From the NCBI GenBank assembly GCA_001775255.1, contig MFCJ01000069.1:1-23371 (forward strand): a stretch of 23,371 bases of DNA. The letters run 5' to 3'. The position numbers and the translations under genes were made by a program. Below are positions 1 to 6,277 of this stretch, piece by piece (position 1 is the first letter of the stretch; each line of letters starts with the position of its first letter). The DNA is from Candidatus Dadabacteria bacterium RIFCSPHIGHO2_12_FULL_53_21. GTDB taxonomy: Bacteria > Desulfobacterota_D > UBA1144 > Nemesobacterales > UBA2774. The notes beneath the pieces were generated by a model. The model saw nothing but the letters and a program-made list of their open reading frames with translations. It ran no database searches and had not been told where the DNA came from.

Positions 1-878
1 TCTGGACGACTATCATATACGACCCGCTGGCTCACTGGGTGTGGGGAGGCGGATGGATAGGGGCGATGGGCGCCCTCGATTTCGCGGGCGGAACCGTAGT
101 GCACATCAGCTCCGGTGCAGCGGCGCTCGCAGCGGCGATCATGTTCGGAAAGAGGATCGGATACGGACGCGAGCCTATGGCGCCTCATTTCCTGCCTTAT
201 AGTGTGATTGGCGCATCCCTTCTCTGGGTAGGCTGGTTCGGGTTTAACGCCGGAAGCGCCGTCGCCGCAAACGGCCTCGCCAGCACGGCTTTCGTTACCA
301 CCAACACAGCGACCGCAGCGGCGGTGCTCGGCTGGGTATTTATCGAATGGATAGTGAGAGGCAAGCCCACGGTACTCGGCGCGGCTTCAGGAGCAGTGGC
401 GGGACTCGTAGCCATAACGCCGGCTGCAGGATTTGTGACACCGATGGCGGCAATAATTGTCGGGCTAGGCGGCGGAATCTTCTGCTTCTTCGCCGTCAAC
501 CTGAGACCGAAGCTCGGTTATGACGATTCCCTGGATGTAGTCGGAGTACACGGCGTAGGCGGGACCTGGGGCGCTTTGGCAACAGGATTATTCGCAACCA
601 CCGCCGTTAATTCCGCGGGACGCGACGGGCTCTTTTACGGTAATCCGGAGCAATTGTGGATACAGTTTCTCGCCGTCGTAGCCACATGGGCATTCTCTTT
701 CGTGGGTACGATGATAATACTGGTTGTCCTGAAGGCGGTCATGGGGTTGAGAGTCTCTGCCGAAAAAGAAGTCGGAGGTCTCGACCTCGGCGAGCATGGA
801 GAGGAAGCCTACTCAGGATTCCAGATGGCTCACGGCTATGGTACTCCCGAGCATGGAGTCAAACTTACAGACGAATAA
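1..878 (+). CDS. amt: Ammonium transporter Amt, C-terminal part (5' end cut by window)
   Basis: The reading frame is open from the left edge (first whole codon at base 3) and ends at TAA 876-878. Upstream of the first possible GTG at 39 it still reads as Amt (YDPLAHWVWGGGW), so the true start lies outside the window. Family marks include DFAGGTVVHISSG, whose His (codon 102-104) is the first pore histidine, and GVHGVGGTWG, whose His (codon 548-550) is the second; together they form the twin-His conduction site of Amt/MEP/Rh channels. Several long hydrophobic helices follow, then a polar cytoplasmic tail of about 35 residues where a PII protein (GlnK) would dock in this family. The protein should sit in the inner membrane and import ammonium. 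No PII gene is visible next to it; it may lie upstream. A strong terminator follows directly. Confidence 0.96.
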   Translation, partial: WTTIIYDPLAHWVWGGGWIGAMGALDFAGGTVVHISSGAAALAAAIMFGKRIGYGREPMAPHFLPYSVIGASLLWVGWFGFNAGSAVAANGLASTAFVTTNTATAAAVLGWVFIEWIVRGKPTVLGAASGAVAGLVAITPAAGFVTPMAAIIVGLGGGIFCFFAVNLRPKLGYDDSLDVVGVHGVGGTWGALATGLFATTAVNSAGRDGLFYGNPEQLWIQFLAVVATWAFSFVGTMIILVVLKAVMGLRVSAEKEVGGLDLGEHGEEAYSGFQMAHGYGTPEHGVKLTDE

Positions 879-898
879 TAGTTAACACGAAAACACCG

Positions 899-932
899 GC
901 GGCGGGATGTTGCATCCCGCCGCTTATTTTTT
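899..932 (+). terminator. Rho-independent terminator of amt
   Basis: A perfect 11-bp GC-rich stem (GCGGCGGGATG at 899-909 pairing with CATCCCGCCGC at 913-923) closes on a 3-base loop and is followed by TTATTTTTT. It lies 20 bases after the amt stop. It is the only textbook intrinsic terminator I find in the window. Confidence 0.92.
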
Positions 933-1072
933 GTAAATTCATATCATTAGTTACCCCAGTTACCCCCCGGTTTTTTTCTTTCTACTAAATAACCCCTGAG
1001 AGTGATTTGTCTGGATCTATAATCTGATACGGATTCCCCGGGTGAGCTTCCCGGCATATCGGGGATCACAGT

Positions 1073-1093
1073 CAAGGATTGCCTCCATCCTTG
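1073..1093. repeat. Small inverted repeat ahead of arfB
   Basis: CAAGGAT (1073-1079) and ATCCTTG (1087-1093) are perfect inverted arms around a 7-base loop. There is no T-run, so it is not a terminator. It could be a leader hairpin of arfB or chance; the rest of 933-1125 holds no recognisable gene. Confidence 0.3.
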
Positions 1094-1125
1094 AATAATC
1101 GGGCCGGAGCGCTTAGATTTTAAAC

Positions 1126-1551
1126 ATGATTCGTATTACGCCCCGCATATCCGTTCCCGAGAGTGAAATCAGGCTGGAATTCGTCCGTTCTTCCGGACCG
1201 GGCGGGCAGAACGTCAACAAAGTAGCGACGGCGGTGGAGCTAAGGTTCGATGCGGCGAATTCCCCGAGCCTCCCTCCCGAAGTGAGGAGCCGGCTGATTA
1301 AGATCGCAGGCAGGAGGGTCACGAGCGAAGGGGTTCTGATAATCGAAGCGCGGAGGTTCAGGACGCAGGAGAAGAACCGCGGTGACGCCATAGACCGCCT
1401 GACCGTTTTGATAATGAAAGCCGCCGTCGAACCTGCTAAAAGGCGTAAGACAAGGCCCACGTTTCAATCGAAGGAAGAGAGAATAAAGAGAAAAAAGCGC
1501 CGGAGCCGGATCAAGGAATTAAGAAAACCCTTGAGCTCCGCCGCGGATTAA
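1126..1551 (+). CDS. arfB: Peptidyl-tRNA hydrolase ArfB (YaeJ/ICT1 family)
   Basis: This 141-residue protein is a codon-independent ribosome rescue factor: it enters stalled ribosomes and hydrolyses peptidyl-tRNA. The release-factor catalytic motif is seen as SSGPGGQNVNKV, with GGQ at residues 26-28, almost the E. coli position. From about residue 105 the protein becomes a strongly basic tail rich in Lys and Arg (ERIKRKKRRSRIKELRK), the element that ArfB places in the empty mRNA channel. Length equals the usual 140 residues, and it lacks the codon-recognition domains of RF1/RF2, which excludes those. The ATG at 1126 has only a distant CGGAG about 17 bases upstream, so translation may be weak. 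It stands alone between the amt terminator and the small zinc-ribbon gene. Confidence 0.93.
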   Translation: MIRITPRISVPESEIRLEFVRSSGPGGQNVNKVATAVELRFDAANSPSLPPEVRSRLIKIAGRRVTSEGVLIIEARRFRTQEKNRGDAIDRLTVLIMKAAVEPAKRRKTRPTFQSKEERIKRKKRRSRIKELRKPLSSAAD

Positions 1552-1627
1552 TTTTCTCCCTGCCCCTTTGAATGATGGCGGGAAAGAACTTCAGGAATGA
1601 TCTTTACGCGTGCAGCATCCCCGAGAT

Positions 1628-1655
1628 TTGATAAGACGTGCAATTCCGTTACAAT
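1628..1655 (+). promoter_or_regulatory. Sigma-70-like promoter for the small zinc-ribbon gene
   Basis: TTGATA (1628-1633), a 16-base spacer and TACAAT (1650-1655) match the -35/-10 consensus at five of six bases each. Transcription would start near 1662, about 15 bases before the ATG at 1677 and downstream of an alternative GTG at 1638, which favours the ATG as the real start. Confidence 0.5.
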
Positions 1656-1676
1656 AAACCCTTAACAAGACTCGAT

Positions 1677-1898
1677 ATGAGTACCGACGATATTGATCAA
1701 AAGAAATGCAGATGCGGCTATGAGAGGAGCCACCCGTGGATCGTGCCCAAACCGAGCTATTCGATATGGGGATGGATACTGGTCGGGTTCGGTATAAGTC
1801 ATCCTCCGGTAGCGGTAAGGTTCGAGTGTGACAAGTGCGGCGAGGTATTCGAGACGATTACCGACCGTGATTCACTAAAACACCATCTTTACCGCTAG
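1677..1898 (+). CDS. Small zinc-ribbon-like protein of unknown function
   Basis: This 73-residue protein has two cysteine knuckles, KCRCGYERS near residues 10-18 and CDKCGEVFE near residues 50-58. They are separated by an aromatic stretch (HPWIVPKPSYSIWGWILVGFGISHPP) that is partly hydrophobic. Paired CxC/CxxC motifs of this kind normally bind one zinc ion. The last residues form a short polar helix ending HHLYR. An in-frame GTG at 1638 would add 13 residues, but the promoter at 1628-1655 would start the transcript downstream of it, so I use the ATG. No clear Shine-Dalgarno is seen. I do not recognise the family. Neighbours on both sides are separate transcription units, so context gives no function. 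Confidence 0.6.
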   Translation: MSTDDIDQKKCRCGYERSHPWIVPKPSYSIWGWILVGFGISHPPVAVRFECDKCGEVFETITDRDSLKHHLYR

Positions 1899-1997
1899 AT
1901 ATCAGGGAATAGTCTCGACGCGCAGGAAATAGTTCCCGCCTCCGTAAGAATGAAGCTGTCGTGTCCGGTATAAGGGTTTATCGCCGAGTGGCATAAT

Positions 1998-2939
1998 ATG
2001 ATTAAACTGTTGTCCGGCCGGTTTATATGCCTTGGTTACTCTCTCGCAGCCGTTGCGGCTCTTGCGCTGGCCCTGATGCTTCTTCCTTCATGCGATTCGG
2101 CGTGCGTTACGGTCCCCCCCGGGGAGCTCGAGAAGATCGGGTCTCTCATATTCAGGAACGAGTGCGGGGGGAAGACGGAGAACCTGACCGCCTGGAACGA
2201 AGGTGAAGAATTCGCTTCGCTGGGTATAGGGCATTTTCTCTGGTATCCGGAGGGGAAAGAATACCCCTTCCACGAATCGTTCCCCTCCCTCTTCGAATTC
2301 ATCAAATCGAAAGGCGCCCCGGTCCCGGAATGGATGAATGGGCTCGCTTCGTTCGACCTGCCGTGGGGCTCCAGGAGGGAGTTTTACGACGACTTCGATT
2401 CCCCCCGAATGGTATCTCTCAGAAAATTCATGCTCGACACTATAGCGCTTCAGTCCCTGTTCATAGCGGAGCGGATGGAGAATAGCCTGCCGATGATGCT
2501 GGAGTCGGCCCCCGCGGGGTCGAGGGACAATATCAGAAAACAGTTTTACCGTGTCTCGGGCTCTCCGATGGGTTTTTATGTGCTTGTGGATTATGTGAAT
2601 TTCAAGGGTGAAGGCACGTCGCCCAGGGAACGGTACAACGGGCAGGGGTGGGGTCTACTCCAGGTGCTCGATAATATGAAGGGGGACGGGGCGGGACCCG
2701 CGGCCCTGAGAGAGTTCGCCCAATCCGCGGAGGCGGTGCTCGAGAGGCGGGTACGGAATTCCCCTCCCGAAAGGAACGAGAAAAAATTCCTCCCCGGATG
2801 GAAGAACAGGATCAAGACATACGGGCCCGAGAATATCGAATCCTACACCGGGAGCGGCGTATATGAGCCTGGCGCGCCTGAATCGGCGGCCGGCCGCGTA
2901 CCGGGGATATACAGGAAGCTTGTTTGCGGGTTGATGTGA
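1998..2939 (+). CDS. Predicted lipoprotein with lysozyme-like motif (unknown function)
   Basis: This 313-residue protein begins with a basic and then hydrophobic signal sequence ending in a lipobox (LLPSC, Cys32), so it should be lipidated in the cell envelope. The next residue is Asp33, which in E. coli would retain it at the inner membrane; whether that rule applies here is unknown. The mature part opens with a motif block: NECGG (Glu55), WNEGEEF (Glu68), Ser74 and GIGHF (76-80). In T4-type lysozymes (GH24) Glu11, Asp20, Thr26 and GIGH 28-31 occur in the same order, with identical distances from the second acid to GIGH. A later conserved-looking stretch, GQGWGLLQV (215-223), and LPGW (265-268) follow. 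I infer a cell-wall or lysozyme-fold protein; no reaction is shown by the sequence. It stands alone, downstream of the zinc-ribbon gene and upstream of ruvX. Confidence 0.8.
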   Translation: MIKLLSGRFICLGYSLAAVAALALALMLLPSCDSACVTVPPGELEKIGSLIFRNECGGKTENLTAWNEGEEFASLGIGHFLWYPEGKEYPFHESFPSLFEFIKSKGAPVPEWMNGLASFDLPWGSRREFYDDFDSPRMVSLRKFMLDTIALQSLFIAERMENSLPMMLESAPAGSRDNIRKQFYRVSGSPMGFYVLVDYVNFKGEGTSPRERYNGQGWGLLQVLDNMKGDGAGPAALREFAQSAEAVLERRVRNSPPERNEKKFLPGWKNRIKTYGPENIESYTGSGVYEPGAPESAAGRVPGIYRKLVCGLM

Positions 2940-3055
2940 TATTACGGACGGGAGTCGGCTGCCCTCCTTTCATTTGTTAATCAGACCATACATAATATTT
3001 CAGCTTCATAACTACACCGGTATCATTACAGTTCATCATAATACGCGGACACCCG

Positions 3056-3475
3056 ATGCGGATATTAGCCCTCGACGTAGGTACCAGGACAATAGGCGTT
3101 GCCGTGAGCGACGAGCTCGGTATAACGGCGAACGGGGTCGCTACGATAAAGAGAAAGGATATTGAGTACGATAAATCGGAGCTCGCAAAGTTTATCGATC
3201 TTTATGCCCCTTCCGAGATACTCGTAGGCATTCCGTACAGGAGCGACGGTGGCGTGGGCAAAAGGGGACAGGAGATAATGAAATTCGCCGATATATTAAA
3301 AGACGCCTTTGACCTCCCTGTCATTTACTGGGACGAAAGCTTTTCAACCGCCGACGCCGAGCGGTTTCTCATAAGCGCGGACGTCGGGCGGAAGAAGAGA
3401 AAACAGGTAATAGACAAAATGGCCGCCGTATATATACTAGCCGAATATCTCGAGTCCAAGAGGCCTGTGAAGTAG
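3056..3475 (+). CDS. ruvX: RuvX/YqgF, putative pre-16S rRNA nuclease and Holliday junction resolvase
   Basis: This 139-residue protein has the RNase H-like fold signature of YqgF: LALDVGTRTIGVAVSD at the N-terminus (Asp7), LVGIPYRSDGGVGKRGQ (56-72, usually VGLPLNMDGS), YWDESFSTADAE (91-102, Glu94) and KQVIDKMAA (116-124, Asp120). Asp7, Glu94 and Asp120 are the expected metal-binding acids. Family members process the 5' end of 16S rRNA, and some cleave Holliday junctions. No Shine-Dalgarno is evident ahead of the ATG. The alpha/beta hydrolase begins 15 bases downstream, so the two are likely co-transcribed. It is far from the ruvCAB cluster at 18482-20700 and belongs to a different family. Confidence 0.93.
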   Translation: MRILALDVGTRTIGVAVSDELGITANGVATIKRKDIEYDKSELAKFIDLYAPSEILVGIPYRSDGGVGKRGQEIMKFADILKDAFDLPVIYWDESFSTADAERFLISADVGRKKRKQVIDKMAAVYILAEYLESKRPVK

Positions 3476-3490
3476 GGGGACCTGCAAACG

Positions 3491-4282
3491 ATGCCATACG
3501 CCCTGGCTAACGGTATGAATATTTATTACGAGGTTCACGGTGAGGGGCACCCTGTCGTCCTCATCGGGGGTCTCGGAAGCCAGATCGAGAGCTGGGCGAC
3601 GCAGGTGCCTGTTTATTCGAAGCACTTCAAGGTGGTCGTATTCGATAACAGGGGGGCAGGGAGGTCTCAGAAGCCCGAACCCGGGTATACGACCGAAGAC
3701 CTGGCCGACGATGCCGCGGCGCTTATGGACGCGCTCGGCATGGAGACCGCACACATAGTCGGGAAATCCATGGGCGGTATGATAGGCCAGTGGCTCGCGA
3801 TAAAGCATCCCGAAAAGGTCCGTAAGCTCGTCATGGGCTGCTCATCGGCTTCGAGAGACGAAGTCGGGAACGTGATACTCAGGATGGGGAGGGAGATCGC
3901 GTCCAAGGTCGGCATGAAGGCCGTCTGGATAATGGCCCTTTACCTGGGCTACACGAGGGACTACATAGAGAAGAACTTAGGCTCGCTGGGCGGCGCCATC
4001 GACGCCATACCCGAGAACCCGGATGCGCTCAGGGGATATATCGGTCAGAGCTATGCGGTGGAAGGGCACAACACGACTGACCTCTTGCATAAGATAAAAG
4101 CCCCGACGCTCGTTATGTTGGGCGAGTCCGACATGACCACTTCACCGAAACGCACTAGGGAGCTCGCTTCACTTATACCGGGCTCGAAACTAAAGGGGTT
4201 TGAAGGAGTGGGTCACGGTTTCTGGAGGGAAAGACAGGAGGAGGCCGACAGGCTCGTCCTCGAATTTCTGCTCGGAGATTAA
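3491..4282 (+). CDS. Alpha/beta-fold hydrolase, enol-lactonase-like
   Basis: This 263-residue protein has the whole serine-hydrolase triad. The nucleophile elbow is GKSMGG with Ser93, the acid is Asp214 in GESDMTT, and the base is His242 in GVGHGFWRE. The oxyanion loop is GGLGS (26-30) in place of the common HGxG, and VFDNRGAGRS (50-59) is the usual strand-loop. The overall pattern is close to 3-oxoadipate enol-lactonase and carboxylesterase relatives, but substrate cannot be read from the sequence and no aromatic-degradation genes are nearby. There is no signal peptide, so it should be cytoplasmic. GGGGA sits about 10 bases before the ATG. It follows ruvX by 15 bases and converges on the LON-domain gene, with only two bases between the stop codons. 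Confidence 0.88.
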   Translation: MPYALANGMNIYYEVHGEGHPVVLIGGLGSQIESWATQVPVYSKHFKVVVFDNRGAGRSQKPEPGYTTEDLADDAAALMDALGMETAHIVGKSMGGMIGQWLAIKHPEKVRKLVMGCSSASRDEVGNVILRMGREIASKVGMKAVWIMALYLGYTRDYIEKNLGSLGGAIDAIPENPDALRGYIGQSYAVEGHNTTDLLHKIKAPTLVMLGESDMTTSPKRTRELASLIPGSKLKGFEGVGHGFWRERQEEADRLVLEFLLGD

Positions 4283-4296
4283 CCTCAATTGAGGTT
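4281..4296. repeat. 16-bp perfect palindrome across two convergent gene ends
   Basis: AACCTCAATTGAGGTT is a perfect palindrome covering the stop of the hydrolase (TAA 4280-4282) and of the LON-domain gene (TGA on the minus strand, 4285-4287). It has no separate loop and only a broken pyrimidine tract on the plus side, so it would make a poor terminator. Confidence 0.45.
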
Positions 4297-4986
4297 TCTC
4301 TTCTTTATTATCTCGTTCCTTTTTCGCGATGTAACTGAAATTATATCGATTCTCGTCTGCAGGTCTTTAATGATTGTCTCCGCCCTCTTCTTCACGTCTG
4401 GCTCCTCGAGCAGCGACTGCTTGTCGAAGACGTTTGAGAAAATGAGAGTCGCCAGGGCGTCCGTCAGGCTGTCCAGAGGGAGCCTGGTATTGATGTTGAT
4501 CCGGTGGGCCTTCTGTTTCTCGTCGAGCACGAAATTCCATTTCGTTATAAGCTCCTCGATTTTGCTCCTGTACGTCTCCTCGCTCGCACAGCGCGTGTTC
4601 TCAACCAGCTCGACCCGGGCGACCCTGTAGGGGCTCTCTTTCATGACCTCGATAATTTTCACCCGTTTCAGCCCGTAGAGAACTATGTTGATCCTGCCGT
4701 CCCCGAAGACTTCCGAGCTTACTATCCTCCCCATCCCCACGACGTCGAACACTTCCGGATTGCCGTAGTAGTTTGCCTCCCAGCCCGGTTTCAGAAGCGC
4801 CATGCCTATGATCCCTTCCGATTTGCTGACGTCGTGGACCATCTGCCTGTACCTGGGCTCGAACACGTGGAGCGGGAGGAGTGTATTGGGGAAGAATACC
4901 ACTGTGGATAACGGGAAAAGCGGTATTGTCCCCGAGAAGCCGTTGAGGTTGCATACGTCTTTAATGTCGAGGGCGGATAGATCCAT
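4285..4986 (-). CDS. Stand-alone LON substrate-binding domain protein
   Basis: This 233-residue protein matches the N-terminal domain of Lon protease without the ATPase or protease parts. The signature is IPLFPLSTVVFFPNTLLPLH near residues 21-40, then FEPRYRQMV, a GMALL strand, and VGMGRIV...GRINIVLYGLKRVKI near 94-122. The C-terminal third is helical and charged, as in the full domain (PF02190). Such solo proteins are common in bacteria. They are presumed to bind unfolded or specific proteins, but no activity is established. It is cytoplasmic by lack of a signal. No convincing Shine-Dalgarno precedes the ATG. It is divergent from thioredoxin across 189 bases and convergent with the hydrolase. 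Confidence 0.9.
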   Translation of the reverse strand: MDLSALDIKDVCNLNGFSGTIPLFPLSTVVFFPNTLLPLHVFEPRYRQMVHDVSKSEGIIGMALLKPGWEANYYGNPEVFDVVGMGRIVSSEVFGDGRINIVLYGLKRVKIIEVMKESPYRVARVELVENTRCASEETYRSKIEELITKWNFVLDEKQKAHRININTRLPLDSLTDALATLIFSNVFDKQSLLEEPDVKKRAETIIKDLQTRIDIISVTSRKRNEIIKKRNLN

Positions 4987-5025
4987 TTCAGTTCATTCCG
5001 GGCGCATCAGTATCGCTTCGTATTT

Positions 5026-5034
5026 AGTATAGCA
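5026..5034 (-). promoter_or_regulatory. Extended -10 promoter for the LON-domain gene
   Basis: Read on the minus strand this is TGC-TATACT, an extended -10 element, about 40 bases upstream of the LON-domain ATG. The -35 region is poor (GAATAA at 17-base spacing), as is usual for extended -10 promoters. Confidence 0.4.
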
Positions 5035-5056
5035 TATGCTTCTTAGTTTTATTCGG

Positions 5057-5069
5057 CGTGTATTACACG
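5057..5069. promoter_or_regulatory. Operator-like palindrome between LON-domain gene and trxA
   Basis: CGTGTATTACACG is a perfect 13-base palindrome around a central T. It lies in the divergent intergenic region, about 25 bases upstream of the -10 of the LON-domain gene and about 105 bases before the trxA ATG. The shape suits a dimeric regulator, but I cannot name one. Confidence 0.35.
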
Positions 5070-5160
5070 GGTCATGGGATCTACAACGGGATTCCGCCTT
5101 CCGGGCGCTGAATCCTTTCTCCAATGCGCATATCTAATATCCTGTAGCGGTAATTTTACG

Positions 5161-5169
5161 AAAGGAGGT
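5161..5169 (+). promoter_or_regulatory. Strong Shine-Dalgarno deciding the trxA start
   Basis: AAAGGAGGT is nearly the full complement of the 16S rRNA 3' end and sits 6 bases before the ATG at 5176. It rules out the in-frame upstream start at 5074, which would add a 34-residue extension with no thioredoxin similarity. Confidence 0.9.
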
Positions 5170-5175
5170 TCGATT

Positions 5176-5499
5176 ATGCATAAAACTGTTCATATCACCG
5201 ATGACAATTTCGAGGAAGAGGTGCTTAAATCAGAGCTTCCCGTACTCGTTGATTTTTGGGCGGAATGGTGCGGTCCGTGCCGGACTCTCGGCCCGACGCT
5301 TGAAGAAATCGCCGCCGATTATGAGGGCCGGGTGAAGATCGCCAAGCTAAACGTCGACGAAAATCCGAAACGCGCGCAGGCCTTCGGAATAAGAGCCGTC
5401 CCTACGATGATAATGTTCAAAGACGGGAGTCCGGGGGACAGGATCATGGGCGCTCTCCCCAGGAAAAATATCACCGACGTTATCGAAGGGGCGCTCTAG
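5176..5499 (+). CDS. trxA: Thioredoxin
   Basis: This 107-residue protein is a standard thioredoxin, the cytoplasmic disulfide reductant recycled by thioredoxin reductase. The active site is WCGPC at residues 31-35 inside FWAEWCGPC. The cis-proline is Pro76 in AVPTMIMF, and the buried Asp lies in VDFW (residue 26). These are the E. coli TrxA positions within about a residue. There is no signal peptide, so it is not a periplasmic Dsb-type protein. The start is fixed by a near-perfect Shine-Dalgarno. It is a monocistronic-looking gene, divergent from the LON-domain gene and followed by a 211-base gap. Confidence 0.97.
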   Translation: MHKTVHITDDNFEEEVLKSELPVLVDFWAEWCGPCRTLGPTLEEIAADYEGRVKIAKLNVDENPKRAQAFGIRAVPTMIMFKDGSPGDRIMGALPRKNITDVIEGAL

Positions 5500-5580
5500 G
5501 TTGCGCCCGGCCGTCTGATATGCCGATCATAAGGGAATTATACGAATATAGCACGGGTGCGTTTGACGGGATTCGCTCTT

Positions 5581-5613
5581 GGGGCCGGTTCGTCCATCCT
5601 TCGCGCCCCCTTT
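5581..5613 (+). terminator. Weak candidate terminator downstream of trxA
   Basis: GGGGC (5581-5585) can pair with GCCCC (5605-5609) around a 19-base loop, followed by CTTTGTT. The stem is short and the T-run poor. A second GC stem without a T-run (GGGCGC 5489-5494 with GCGCCC 5503-5508) overlaps the trxA stop. Neither is convincing alone. Confidence 0.25.
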
Positions 5614-5688
5614 GTTCCTGAATAAACGGCATCGTTTTTGTATTAATGGCATCTGCTGAATGAACCCCTCCCTGTTTGAACCGTAATG

Positions 5689-5698
5689 ACCGTTCGGT
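5689..5698. promoter_or_regulatory. Possible operator upstream of the adenosyltransferase gene
   Basis: ACCG-TT-CGGT has perfect 4-base inverted arms 12 bases before the GTG start at 5711. A second overlapping inverted pair, AACCG (5679-5683) and CGGTT (5695-5699), surrounds it. TetR-family operators often look like this, but no regulator gene is adjacent. Confidence 0.25.
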
Positions 5699-5710
5699 TA
5701 ATATTTCAAC

Positions 5711-6277
5711 GTGGCGAAAAAGCGAATCACCAAGGTTTATACCAAAACGGGGGATGAAGGGCTGACCTCGCTCGTGGGCGGTACGAGGGTGAGCAAGGCC
5801 TCCTTGAGGGTGGACGCGTACGGGGATGTGGACGAGCTCAACGCGGCGCTCGGCCTTGCCCGCGCCGCCGTGGTTCACAAGAGGCTCGGCGATATTCTCG
5901 AAACCGTACAGAAGGACCTGTTTATAGTGGGCGCCGATCTCGCGAGCCCTCCCGGTCTAGACGCGCCCAGGATAGATGAGGGCGGGATCAAGGCGCTTGA
6001 GTCTGCGATCGACGAGCTGCTGCTCGACCTCGAGCCGCTTAAGGAATTCATACTCCCGGGCGGGAACCCCGGCGGGGCTCATCTCCATTTCGCGAGGACA
6101 GTGGCGAGAAGGGCGGAAAGGAAGGTCGTCAAGCTGATCGAAGAGGAAGGAGCGGATGCGGGGAAGAACGTCCTCATTTACTTAAACAGGCTCTCTGACC
6201 TGCTGTTTGTTATGGCGAGGATAGAAAACAAGGATAGCGATTTCAGCGAGACGTATGCAGAGTTCAGGAGAAAATGA
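5711..6277 (+). CDS. Cob(I)yrinic acid a,c-diamide adenosyltransferase, PduO type
   Basis: This 188-residue enzyme transfers the adenosyl group of ATP to reduced corrinoid, making adenosylcobalamin. PduO-family marks are all visible: the ATP-binding N-terminus KVYTKTGDEGLTSL (8-21), YGDVDELNA (37-45), FILPGG (113-118), ARTVARRAER (128-137) and YLNRLSDLLFVMAR (157-170). These distinguish it from the CobA/BtuR and EutT types. It starts with GTG at 5711 and has no clear Shine-Dalgarno. Its stop overlaps the start of the methyltransferase gene (ATGA at 6274-6277), so the two are probably translationally coupled. No cobalamin biosynthesis genes are in the window, so it may serve corrinoid salvage or a B12-dependent enzyme elsewhere. 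Confidence 0.92.
   Translation: MAKKRITKVYTKTGDEGLTSLVGGTRVSKASLRVDAYGDVDELNAALGLARAAVVHKRLGDILETVQKDLFIVGADLASPPGLDAPRIDEGGIKALESAIDELLLDLEPLKEFILPGGNPGGAHLHFARTVARRAERKVVKLIEEEGADAGKNVLIYLNRLSDLLFVMARIENKDSDFSETYAEFRRK

Noticed and set aside
39..878. Complete gene starting at GTG 39
   Set aside because: The codons before 39 continue the Amt sequence, so this is the 3' part of a longer gene.
4281..4296. Palindrome as a bidirectional terminator
   Set aside because: It has no loop and no adequate T-run on either side.
5074..5175. Longer thioredoxin start at 5074
   Set aside because: The near-perfect Shine-Dalgarno at 5161-5169 and the thioredoxin alignment both place the start at 5176.
5500..5710. 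Cobalamin riboswitch ahead of the adenosyltransferase
   Set aside because: I looked for a B12-box-like core and did not see one; a covariance-model search would settle it.
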